DNA from: Rheinheimera nanhaiensis E407-8
GTDB lineage: Bacteria; Pseudomonadota; Gammaproteobacteria; Enterobacterales; Alteromonadaceae
Assembly (NCBI RefSeq): GCF_000296695.1
Contig: NZ_BAFK01000013.1
Coordinates: 1 to 64,000 of the forward strand
Direction: 5' to 3'
Length of the DNA: 64,000 nt
Positions 25,060 through 34,100 of this stretch are shown piece by piece. The position numbers were made by a program, and so were the translations under genes. Under the pieces are notes generated by a model. The model did not search any database, was not told the origin of the DNA, and saw nothing but the letters and a program-made list of their open reading frames with translations. How positions within the stretch are numbered: position 1 is the first letter of the stretch; the number at the start of each line of letters is the position of its first letter.

Positions 25060-27993
25060 ATGCACAAGTTATCTCCTTTAGCGCTGGCTGTTGCCGGCAG
25101 CTTTTTCGCTATGCCATTGGCTTTTGCCGCCGAAGAAGTGGCCAAAGAAGAACAAAAGATTGAAAAAATCGAAGTGACCGGCTCACGCATTAAAGGCGTC
25201 GATCTGGAAGGCACCCAGCCGCTGGTTGTTATCTCGGCTGATGATATTAAAAACTCTGGTGCAAACTCAGTATATGAGTTGCTGCAAGATTTAGGGCAGG
25301 TGCGTGGTGGTACAGGCACTTTTTCTACCTCAGAAAGCGGTGCAACTTCAACATCTACCCCAGCTGGCCAGGCAGCTGCGTCACTGCGCGGGCTTGGCCC
25401 GTCTTCAACGTTAACCCTGATTAACGGCCGTCGCGTTGCAGCATCATCGTTTGCAGCAGGCACACAAAATTTTGTTGATATTAATAGTATCCCCCTTGCC
25501 GCCATTGAACGGGTAGAAGTGCTGGCTACAGGCGCATCAGCCATTTATGGTGCCGATGCCGTGGCCGGTGTTATCAACTACATCCTGAAAAAAGATTATG
25601 AGGGGGCCGAGGTTACACTGTCTTATGCCAACAGCACGGCGTCGTCCAATGATGCCACTGTTAACGCCAACCTGCTATTTGGAACCAATATTGCCGGCGG
25701 CAACTTAACGCTGTTCGCCGACCTTTTTGATCGTGAAGGCTATATGGCGTCAGATCGCGACTTTACCAAACAGCCGGCCTTACAAAGTAATTACTCGTAT
25801 TTGCCCAAGCTGCGTGATGGTGTCAACATCAACTACTACTCTGCACGCAGCGGCAATGAAATTGGCAACCCGAATTGTACCAGCCCGCTGGTAACAACCG
25901 AGTTTGGCGAGGAAATATGTGCTTATTATGCCAATCAGGATGATCAGCTGGAAAGCCCATTTGAAAGCCAATCAGCCGGCTTTATTTACACTAAAGATAT
26001 TAATGGCTTAGTGTGGAATACTGACTTTTTCTTCAGCACAACCAAGTCAACTGCCATATCGTCACCAGCGCCGATAGAACAGGTCGAGCAAATTAACCCT
26101 GATCACGGTGCCTGGGTGCCAGAAACGGCATTAGACATCTACCCGGCAGACTACGTAGACTTCTTGTATGATGAGCTGTGGATAGACCCGTTTGACACCT
26201 TAGCCGGCCAGGAATTGTGGGGCTTTCAATACAGTGCCCGCTTCAATGATCCACGTACTATTGAAAATAAAACCGACTCTTTCCGCCTAACCAGCTCACT
26301 GGGCGGTGATATTGCTAATTGGCAATGGGAATCGGCCATTCTGCTGTCGCAATCCAAATCTAAACAGAAAGCCATTGCAGGTATCTACAATCGTTATAAA
26401 TACAGTGCTTTGGTACATGGCGAACTTTGCAGCGACGGCAGTATCGCCAATTTTGACGAGGATATGGGCTTAAGCTGCTCTTCAGGCCAGTTACTGGCGG
26501 CATTTAACCCTCTGCTACAGAATGACGCAGCCAATAATGCCTTACTGTCAAACGCACAAGAAGTGCCGACACGGGATGGTAAGAGCACGGTTTATGGCTG
26601 GGACTTACGCTTTAGCGGCGACCTGATGGAGTTTAATGATGACTTTATCCGTGCTGCCTTTGGTATCGAAGCCCGCAAAGAAGAAATTACCGATACACCG
26701 TCGTTAAATGCCAGAGCACGACCAGAAAATCGTTATTTGGTTGACGTATTTGGTTTTGGCTCCAGCTTGTCAGAAGCAGACCGTACGCAAGCAGCGGCTT
26801 TTGCCGAAATTTATGCCCCGCTAAGCGATACTGTTGAATTACAACTTGCTGGCCGTTACGACTACTATGACGACTTTGGCAGTACGTTTAACCCTAAAGT
26901 AGGCCTGACCTGGCGCCCGCATGACAGCTTAGCCATTCGCGGCTCTTGGGCAACCTCGTTCCGCGCGCCCTCTTTAACTCAGGCAGGGGTAAAATTAAGA
27001 ACAACCACAGCGACCTATGATTGTAGTGCTAATCAAACCGTTGCTGATTTGTACTGTGAGGGCTTTGGTGATGTGCGCCGGCCGAATGTGCTGGAGCTGG
27101 GCAACCCGGATTTACAAGCTGAGACCTCAGAATCAGTCAGTTTTGGTTTTGCCTGGAGCCCAACCGACAATACTACCCTAACCGTAGACTACTGGCAGTT
27201 TAGCCACGAGAAGCTGGTCGACACAGATCTGACGGCTATGCTCGCCAGAACTGCAACAGATGCCTCTGTGCGCCATTGTGGTTTAGTGCCTGAAGGTGAA
27301 ACTGGTATCGCTTATAACCCGGATCTGTGCCTGGTAACTGATGAAGCTGGCCTGACGGTGGAAGATGAAGGCGCCAATATGGCACAGATCCTGGATGCCT
27401 GGGTAGCCTTTGACGAGCCACGTTTTGCCGAGCTGCCGCTTCTGCGCGATCATGTTATTCAGTTAGAGAACGTCGGCCAGCAAGATGTGAAAGGTGTCGA
27501 TCTGCGTTTTTCACATACACTTGACTTTGCAGGTGGCCGCTTAGGCCTCGATGCTGACTGGACACACTATGTCAGCTTTGAGCGTAATAAAGCCGGCTCT
27601 GATGAAATTGAATCACTTATTGGCACCTTCCGCTACCCGGAAAACATTGCCAGTGCACGTATTTCCTGGAGCGGTGAAGCGGTTTATTTAGGGCTGACAG
27701 CACTTTATACCTCGTCATATCAAGATGACATTAGCAGACTAAGAGGCCGTAACATTGACGAGCTGACTGATCTTGGTTTGCTGGATGAGAATGGCGAGCG
27801 TGAGGTTTCAGCCTGGACAACACTGCGTGCCAATATTGGTTATGACTTTGAAAATGCTTCATTAAACTTCACTGTCGATAACCTGCTGGATCGTGACCCA
27901 CCGGCGGTTTACGGCACAGCACGTGGCTTTGATTCTATTAACCACGACGCTTTTGGCCGTAACTATCGTGTATCCTTTAGCTACTTCTTTTAA
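25060..27993 (+). CDS. TonB-dependent receptor of the cyanophycin locus
   Basis: 977 residues. A signal peptide ends near 'MPLAFAAEE'; a TonB-box-like region precedes 'EKIEVTGSRIKGVDLEG'. The plug has 'LRGLGPSSTLTLINGRRV', 'IPLAAIERVEVLATGASAIYGADAVAGVINYI', and the barrel ends in the aromatic 'RVSFSYFF'. This is the usual size and style of receptors for peptides or oligosaccharides rather than siderophores. It is divergent from cyanophycinase and followed by a permease and an isoaspartyl dipeptidase. Inference: uptake of cyanophycin fragments or beta-Asp-Arg across the outer membrane. Confidence 0.9.
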   Translation: MHKLSPLALAVAGSFFAMPLAFAAEEVAKEEQKIEKIEVTGSRIKGVDLEGTQPLVVISADDIKNSGANSVYELLQDLGQVRGGTGTFSTSESGATSTSTPAGQAAASLRGLGPSSTLTLINGRRVAASSFAAGTQNFVDINSIPLAAIERVEVLATGASAIYGADAVAGVINYILKKDYEGAEVTLSYANSTASSNDATVNANLLFGTNIAGGNLTLFADLFDREGYMASDRDFTKQPALQSNYSYLPKLRDGVNINYYSARSGNEIGNPNCTSPLVTTEFGEEICAYYANQDDQLESPFESQSAGFIYTKDINGLVWNTDFFFSTTKSTAISSPAPIEQVEQINPDHGAWVPETALDIYPADYVDFLYDELWIDPFDTLAGQELWGFQYSARFNDPRTIENKTDSFRLTSSLGGDIANWQWESAILLSQSKSKQKAIAGIYNRYKYSALVHGELCSDGSIANFDEDMGLSCSSGQLLAAFNPLLQNDAANNALLSNAQEVPTRDGKSTVYGWDLRFSGDLMEFNDDFIRAAFGIEARKEEITDTPSLNARARPENRYLVDVFGFGSSLSEADRTQAAAFAEIYAPLSDTVELQLAGRYDYYDDFGSTFNPKVGLTWRPHDSLAIRGSWATSFRAPSLTQAGVKLRTTTATYDCSANQTVADLYCEGFGDVRRPNVLELGNPDLQAETSESVSFGFAWSPTDNTTLTVDYWQFSHEKLVDTDLTAMLARTATDASVRHCGLVPEGETGIAYNPDLCLVTDEAGLTVEDEGANMAQILDAWVAFDEPRFAELPLLRDHVIQLENVGQQDVKGVDLRFSHTLDFAGGRLGLDADWTHYVSFERNKAGSDEIESLIGTFRYPENIASARISWSGEAVYLGLTALYTSSYQDDISRLRGRNIDELTDLGLLDENGEREVSAWTTLRANIGYDFENASLNFTVDNLLDRDPPAVYGTARGFDSINHDAFGRNYRVSFSYFF

Positions 27994-28003
27994 TTAGTAC
28001 CGA

Positions 28004-28034
28004 GCGGGCGTAAGTAGATAACACTTATGCCCGC
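28004..28034 (+). other. intercistronic hairpin between the receptor and permease genes
   Basis: A 12-base-pair stem (GCGGGCGTAAGT / ACTTATGCCCGC, one G-T pair) with a seven-base loop, lying about 10 bases after the receptor stop and about 30 before the permease start. No T tract follows. Such hairpins often lower downstream expression or protect the upstream message, giving a receptor-rich, permease-poor ratio. Confidence 0.55.
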
Positions 28035-28066
28035 TTACCTTTATCGGCTACGACAAGGTTTACACT

Positions 28067-29551
28067 ATGGCTAATCAAGTAAGACAACCGGTATCAATGC
28101 CGGATGCCTTTATCATTCTGTTTTTTGTCATGATACTGGCCGCAATCGCATCGCATCTGGTGCCTGCCGGCTCTTTTACTATGCTGGAGCCGGCGCCTGC
28201 AGCAGAAGGCGCTGCCAAACTGAAAAGTAAAATCGACCCGAACAGCTTTACGCTGCACCATGACGCTGAGCAAGGTGCGCCGCTATTTGCCGAAGGCGGC
28301 GGTATCGGCTTTTTTAACTATGCCTTTGAAGGCCTGGTATCCGGGGATAAATGGGGCTCGGCCGTTGGCGTTATTGCTTTTATTCTGCTAACCGGTGGCG
28401 CCTTTGGCATCATTATGAAAACTGGCGCTATTCATAACGGCATTCTGGCCTTGATAGACAAAACCAAACGCATGGAATTTTTGTTTATTCCGCTGATGTT
28501 TGGCCTGTTCTCGTTAGGCGGCGCCGTATTCGGTATGGGCGAAGAGGCGATTGCCTTTTGTATCGTGCTACTGCCACTGATGTTAGCACTGGGCTACGAT
28601 GCCATTACCACGGTATTGGTAACCTATGTGGCCACCCAAATCGGTTTTGCTACCTCCTGGATGAACCCGTTTAATGTTGCTATTGCTCAGGGTATAGCGG
28701 AAATTCCGCTGTTGTCTGGCAGTGATCTTCGTATTGCCATGTGGGTGGTCTTTACCCTGTTTGGCATTATTTTTACCATGCGATATGCCGCCAAAATTAA
28801 AGCCAACCCTGAGCTGTCACTGAGTTTTGCCAGCGATCAAAAGCTGCGTTCAGAGCAAAGTGACAGTGCAAAAAACCAGTACAATGGCCTGGACTCGATC
28901 ATCCTGCTGGCATTTTTTGCCGGCCTGGTGTGGATTATCTGGGGCGTAACAGTACGCCAGTACTACATACCGGAAATTGCCAGCCAGTTTTTTACTATCG
29001 GCGTGGTGATAGCCATTATCGCGGTAATTGGTAAGCGTTTTAGCATGAATGACGCCGCAGACGGCTTTAAGCATGGTGCTGCTGAGCTGTTGCCGGCTGC
29101 GCTGATTGTCGGTATGGCCAAAGGCATAGTGCTATTGCTTGGTGGCGACAGCCCTGAATCGCCGTCGGTATTAAACACGCTGCTGTATTACAGTGGCCAG
29201 GCGCTGGATGGCTTGCCGGCGTATTTATCGGCCTGGCTGATGCTGGTAATCCAATCGGTGATTAACTTCTTTGTCGCCTCAGGCTCAGGCCAGGCAGCGC
29301 TGACAATGCCACTTATTGCCCCACTGGCCGATTTAGTCGGACTTTCGCGACAAATTGCGGTATTAGCTTTTCAGCTTGGTGATGGTTTAACTAACTGCAT
29401 TATACCTACCTCAGCGGCGTTGATCGGCTGTTTGGGTGTGGTGCGGGTAGATTGGACAGTCTGGCTGCGTTTTGTCTGGAAATTACAGCTGTGTCTGTTT
29501 GCGCTGGCCAGCGCCTTTATGTTTATCGCCGTTGCTATTGCATATCAATAA
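28067..29551 (+). CDS. YfcC-family inner-membrane permease
   Basis: A 494-residue integral membrane protein with about 12 helices, belonging to the YfcC/DcuC-like group of the ion-transporter superfamily (recognisable by 'IAFILLTGGAFGIIMKTGAI', 'PLMFGLFSLGGAVFGMGEEAIAF' in separate stretches, and 'VASGSGQAALTMPLIAPLADL'). Relatives are annotated as C4-dicarboxylate, arginine/ornithine or basic amino-acid/peptide carriers. Position between the receptor and the dipeptidase suggests import of beta-Asp-Arg or of its parts. The substrate is inferred from context only. Confidence 0.88.
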   Translation: MANQVRQPVSMPDAFIILFFVMILAAIASHLVPAGSFTMLEPAPAAEGAAKLKSKIDPNSFTLHHDAEQGAPLFAEGGGIGFFNYAFEGLVSGDKWGSAVGVIAFILLTGGAFGIIMKTGAIHNGILALIDKTKRMEFLFIPLMFGLFSLGGAVFGMGEEAIAFCIVLLPLMLALGYDAITTVLVTYVATQIGFATSWMNPFNVAIAQGIAEIPLLSGSDLRIAMWVVFTLFGIIFTMRYAAKIKANPELSLSFASDQKLRSEQSDSAKNQYNGLDSIILLAFFAGLVWIIWGVTVRQYYIPEIASQFFTIGVVIAIIAVIGKRFSMNDAADGFKHGAAELLPAALIVGMAKGIVLLLGGDSPESPSVLNTLLYYSGQALDGLPAYLSAWLMLVIQSVINFFVASGSGQAALTMPLIAPLADLVGLSRQIAVLAFQLGDGLTNCIIPTSAALIGCLGVVRVDWTVWLRFVWKLQLCLFALASAFMFIAVAIAYQ

Positions 29552-29578
29552 CAGCGCGAGCTGTTTAAGGTAACTATT

Positions 29579-30760
29579 TTGAACAACATTATTTTAATAA
29601 AAAATGCCGAACTGCTGGCCCCGCACAGTATTGGTAAAAAAGACGTAGTACTGGCAGGCAATACTATTGCCGCTATTGGTGAAGACTTTAATCTGGCAGG
29701 CTCCAACCTGCCGGTAACGGTAATAGACGGCAGCGGCTGTTATCTGACGCCGGGTTTTGTCGATTCGCTGGTGCATTTCATCGGCGGTGGCGGTGAAGGC
29801 GGTTTTGCTACCCGCACGCCGGAAATGCAATTAACCGATGCCACCTTAGGCGGCGTTACTACCGCTATTGGCGTACTGGGCACTGATGCCACCACCCGCA
29901 CCCTCACTAACCTTTTAGCCAAAGCGCATGCGCTGGAAACCGAAGGTATTAGTACTTACTGCCATACCGGCTCTTATGAGATCCCCTGTCGCACCCTGAC
30001 CGGCAATATCACTGATGATTTGATCCTGATTGATAAGTTTATCGGTGTCGGTGAAATTGCCATCAGTGATCACCGCTCTTCACAGCCCACCACAGATGAA
30101 ATTCGCAAAGTGGCGGCAGCAGCACGGGTTGGCGGTATTCTATCGGGTAAAAGCGGCGTGGTTAGTGTGCATATGGGCGCCGGCGAGCGTATTTTGCAGC
30201 CGATATATCAGGCGGTGGCCGGTACCGAGCTAAAACTCAAGCAGTTCTACCCTACCCATATGAACCGCAACCGCCGGGTGTTTGAAGCCGGTTTAGAGTT
30301 TGCCACTAAAGGCGGCGTGATTGACTTTACCACCAGCACTACCGACTTTGACTTAAAACATGGCGAAGTGGCTGCTGCGGCGGCACTGGCTGAAGCGCTG
30401 GCCTTTGGTATCAAAGCCATGCAGCTGACACTTAGCTCAGATGGGAATGCCAGCCTGCCGATTTATAACGACGAAGGCGAGCTGTTAGGCTTGCAGGTAG
30501 GCAGTGTGCAAAGCTTATATCAGGCAGCTCGTGAAGCAGTATTAACGCACAAGGTGGCCCTAGCCGATGCCATTTGCAGTATTACCGCAGCCCCTGCTGC
30601 AGTGCTGGGCTTAAAGCAAAAAGGCCGTTTAGCGCCACAGTTGGATGCCGATCTGGTGCTGCTGCGCCGCGATGACTTAGCTATTGATAGCGTGATAGCC
30701 AAAGGCAAGTTACTGGTGCAACAGGGTAAAGCCCTGGTAAAAGGCACCTTTGAGCGTTAA
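29579..30760 (+). CDS. iadA: isoaspartyl dipeptidase (beta-aspartyl-peptidase)
   Basis: A 393-residue amidohydrolase matching IadA (E. coli 390). Conserved parts: 'LVHFIGGGGEGGFATRTPE', 'VLGTDATTR', 'AISDHRSSQP', 'VSVHMGAGE', 'PTHMNRN', 'LSSDGNASLP' and 'GKALVKGTFE'. It hydrolyses beta-aspartyl dipeptides, the last step of cyanophycin breakdown (beta-Asp-Arg to Asp and Arg). The start is a TTG at 29579 with AAGG eight bases upstream. Odd point: the first metal motif, HVH in E. coli, reads L64-V65-H66, so one ligand His is replaced; Glu159 sits near the position of the bridging carboxylated lysine. It could be a subfamily with a different metal site. Confidence 0.88.
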   Translation: MNNIILIKNAELLAPHSIGKKDVVLAGNTIAAIGEDFNLAGSNLPVTVIDGSGCYLTPGFVDSLVHFIGGGGEGGFATRTPEMQLTDATLGGVTTAIGVLGTDATTRTLTNLLAKAHALETEGISTYCHTGSYEIPCRTLTGNITDDLILIDKFIGVGEIAISDHRSSQPTTDEIRKVAAAARVGGILSGKSGVVSVHMGAGERILQPIYQAVAGTELKLKQFYPTHMNRNRRVFEAGLEFATKGGVIDFTTSTTDFDLKHGEVAAAAALAEALAFGIKAMQLTLSSDGNASLPIYNDEGELLGLQVGSVQSLYQAAREAVLTHKVALADAICSITAAPAAVLGLKQKGRLAPQLDADLVLLRRDDLAIDSVIAKGKLLVQQGKALVKGTFER

Positions 30761-30845
30761 AGCCAAATAACACCTGACCAATAGCCCGCTGTTAAATAGC
30801 AATAATTCGCATAAATATGGCGCCTTTCGCCATAACATCCTTGCT

Positions 30846-30874
30846 AAAAAAGCTGCCTTGGCAGCTTTTTTTAT
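30846..30874 (+). terminator. intrinsic terminator after iadA
   Basis: AAAAAAGCTGCC-TT-GGCAGCTTTTTTT: a 12-base-pair stem counting the A-T pairs, with a T run. It ends the receptor-permease-iadA transcript. The flanking A run also makes it a possible terminator on the minus strand. Confidence 0.9.
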
Positions 30875-30984
30875 TGTGCCAACTGCTATCAATGGCAAAA
30901 ATATCGCCAATTCATGTAATTAATTTTCAATTTCAAAACTGCGCTTTCTGCGTTATTTCACCGGCCCGACACTACAAAGTCAGC

Positions 30985-31055
30985 TTGCTTTTTTCTGCAA
31001 GTCACGGTATACCTGTACGCTCTTGAACGTTTAGATGGCTAAACATTTTAAGAGC
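30985..31055 (+). promoter_or_regulatory. candidate gltBD promoter with nested inverted repeat at the transcript start
   Basis: TTGCTT (30985-30990) and TATACC (31008-31013) are 17 bases apart; transcription would begin near 31019-31021. Exactly there a nested repeat starts: GCTCTT (31019-31024) pairs with AAGAGC (31050-31055), enclosing GTTTAG (31029-31034) and CTAAAC (31039-31044). It could be an operator or a structured 5' end of the gltB leader, which runs about 170 bases. Confidence 0.45.
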
Positions 31056-31188
31056 AAATACTCTACAACGCATTGACCTCTGAAAGAGTAACCGTTATTT
31101 TCTTTCAGCAGCAGCAAAAACCAACAATAAGAATAATAATTCAAAAATAATACATATTTATTTATCAGGACAAGTTTGGAGGTGAGTC

Positions 31189-34100
31189 ATGGCGTTGTAC
31201 CAACACAGTCAGGCAAGAGAAAACTGTGGCTTTGGTCTGATTGCCCATCTGGAGGGCGCAGCCAGCCACCGCATCGTCAGAACCGCCATTAATGGCTTAG
31301 ACCGTATGCAGCATCGCGGCGGCATTTCTGCCGACGGTAAAACCGGCGACGGCTGCGGCTTATTGATGCAAAAGCCCGACAGTTTTTTTCGTGCTATCGC
31401 CGAAGAAAACGGCTGGAACCTAGCGAAAAAGTACGGTGTCGGTATGATTTTCCTAAGCCAGGATCCGGTAAAAGCGGCACTGGCAAAAAAAATTATCGCC
31501 CAGGAAATTGCCCGCGAGACACTTACCTTGGTTGCCTGGCGCACGGTGCCGGTAGATAGCAGTGTATTGGGCCCCTTGGCGCTTAGCTCAATGCCGCAGA
31601 TTGAACAGGTAATTGTCAACGCGCCGCATGGCTGGGGCGATCATGACCTGGAGCGCCGTTTATATATGGTGCGCCGCCGCATTGAAAAACAGCTTAGCGA
31701 TGATGCCGACTTTTATATTCCCAGCTTCTCATCGTTAGTTACCGTATTTAAAGGCCTGATGATGCCGGCCGATTTGCCGCGCTATTATCTGGACTTAGCC
31801 GATATCCGCATGGAAACCGCCATTTGCGTGTTTCACCAGCGTTTTTCTACCAATACCATGCCGCGCTGGCAGCTGGCGCAGCCGTTTCGCTTTTTAGCGC
31901 ATAACGGTGAAATTAATACCATTACCGGTAACCGCCAGTGGGCCCGCGCCCGCCAGTATAAATTTGCTTCGCCGTTATTACCCGATCTGCAGGACGCTGC
32001 GCCTTTTGTCGGTCAAAGCGGCTCGGATTCCAGCTCGCTGGATAATATGCTCGAATTGCTGTTAGCCGGCGGCATGGACTTATTCCGCGCTATGCGTTTA
32101 TTAGTGCCGCCGGCCTGGCAGGGCAACCGGGTAATGGACGACAACCTAAAAGCCTTTTATGAATTTAACTCCATGCATATGGAGCCGTGGGACGGCCCGG
32201 CCGGTATCGTAATGACTAACGGTCAGCATGTGGCCTGTAATTTAGACCGTAACGGCCTGCGCCCGGCGCGCTTTGTGATCACGCGCGATAAACTGATTAC
32301 GCTGGCGTCAGAAGTGGGCATTTGGGATTACACCCCGGATGAAGTAGTAGAAAAAGGCCGCGTTGGCCCCGGTGAAATGCTGGCGGTGGATACCACCAGT
32401 GGTGAGATTTGGCGCTCAGATAAAATTGATGCCGATTTAATGGCGCGTCACCCGTACCGCGACTGGCTGAACAGCAATGTGCAGCGCTTGGTGCCGTATG
32501 AGAAATACGAAACGGATTTGATCGGTAAACGCGTGTTTACCGATGATGAAATGCTGGTGCTGCATAAGCTGTTTAACTACAGCTATGAAGAAATTGATCA
32601 GGTGATGACGGTACTGGCCAAAGATGGTCAGGAAGCGGTTGGCTCTATGGGTGATGACACGCCGATGGCGGTGCTGTCACGTAAACCTCGCACGCTGTAC
32701 GATTATTTCCGCCAGCAGTTTGCTCAGGTGACTAACCCGCCGATAGACCCTTTGCGTGAAGCGCACGTGATGTCGCTGGCCACCAGTATCGGCCGCGAGC
32801 ATAACGTATTTAAAGAAACCGCCGGCTATGCGCGGCGCATTCAGTTTGAATCGCCGGTGATGATGTACTCGGACTTAAAGCAGCTGAAACAGGCCGACGA
32901 GCAGTACTACAAACATCAGATCTTCTCATTAAACTTTGACCCTGCGCAGCTTAGCCTGCAGCAAGCGGTTACCACGCTATGCCAGGATGTGATCTCTGCC
33001 GTGCGCGATAACCAGGTGGTATTGGTAATATTAACCGACCGGCGTATTGAGCAAGGCAAACTGCCAATACCGGCAGCGATGGCGGTCGGTGCGGTGCAAC
33101 ATGCGTTGGTGAATGCCCAGCTGCGCTGCGATTCCAACATTATTGTTGAAACCGCCACCGCGCGTGACCCACATCATTTCGCCGTGTTAATTGGCCTTGG
33201 CGCTACCGGTATTTACCCGTTTTTAGCCTATGAAACGGTAGAGCAGCTGGTGGAAAAAGGCGTGATTAACTTAACCGCGCGGCAGGCGGTGCTGAATTAC
33301 CGTAAAGGCATTAACAAAGGCCTGTACAAAATCATGTCGAAAATGGGCATTTCCACGGTGGCCAGCTATCGCTGCTCTAACCTGTTTGAAGCCGTCGGCA
33401 TTGATAAAGCCGTGATGCAGCAATGCTTTGCCGATATCCCGTCGCGTTTGGGCGGCGCCGGTTTTGCTGATTTTCAGCAGGATATTCAGCAGCTGGCCAA
33501 TGTCGCCTGGCTTAAACGCAAGCCGCTGAACCACGGTGGTTTATTAAAATACGTGCACGATGGCGAGTACCACGCCTATAACCCGGATGTAGTACAAACG
33601 CTGCAAAAAGCGGTGCGCTCTGGCAAGTACGAGGATTATCAGCAGTACAGCCGCATCGTCAACGAGCGCCCGGTAGCGCATTTACGTGACTTATTTAAAC
33701 TAAATGCCGCCGCCGCGGTGCCGCTGGAGCAGGTAGAAAGCGAGGACAAGCTGTACCCACGCTTTGACAGTGCCGCTATGTCGATAGGCGCGCTTAGCCC
33801 GGAAGCACACGAAGCCCTGGCGATAGCGATGAACCGTTTGGGCGGGCGCTCTAACTCGGGTGAAGGTGGCGAAGATCCGCGCCGCTTTGGCACCGAGAAA
33901 AACTCGAAAATTAAGCAGGTCGCCTCCGGCCGCTTTGGCGTGACACCGCATTATCTGGTGAATGCGGAAGTTATCCAGATTAAAGTGGCGCAAGGTGCCA
34001 AGCCCGGCGAAGGTGGCCAGCTGCCGGGTGAAAAAGTGACCGCCGAAATTGCCCGCCTGCGTTATTCAGTGCCGGGTGTAACCTTAATTTCACCGCCGCC

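Larger units (their letters stand above)
30761..31188. other. intergenic region between iadA and gltB
   Basis: About 430 bases without a supported gene. It contains a terminator for iadA (30846-30874), an AT-rich stretch, a candidate promoter and nested inverted repeat (30985-31055), and an AT-rich leader that ends in a strong GGAGGTGA ribosome-binding site at 31178-31185 before gltB. Confidence 0.6.

Noticed and set aside
30817-31026. 69-codon plus-strand frame between iadA and gltB
   Set aside because: It spans the iadA terminator and the proposed gltBD promoter and lacks a start signal.
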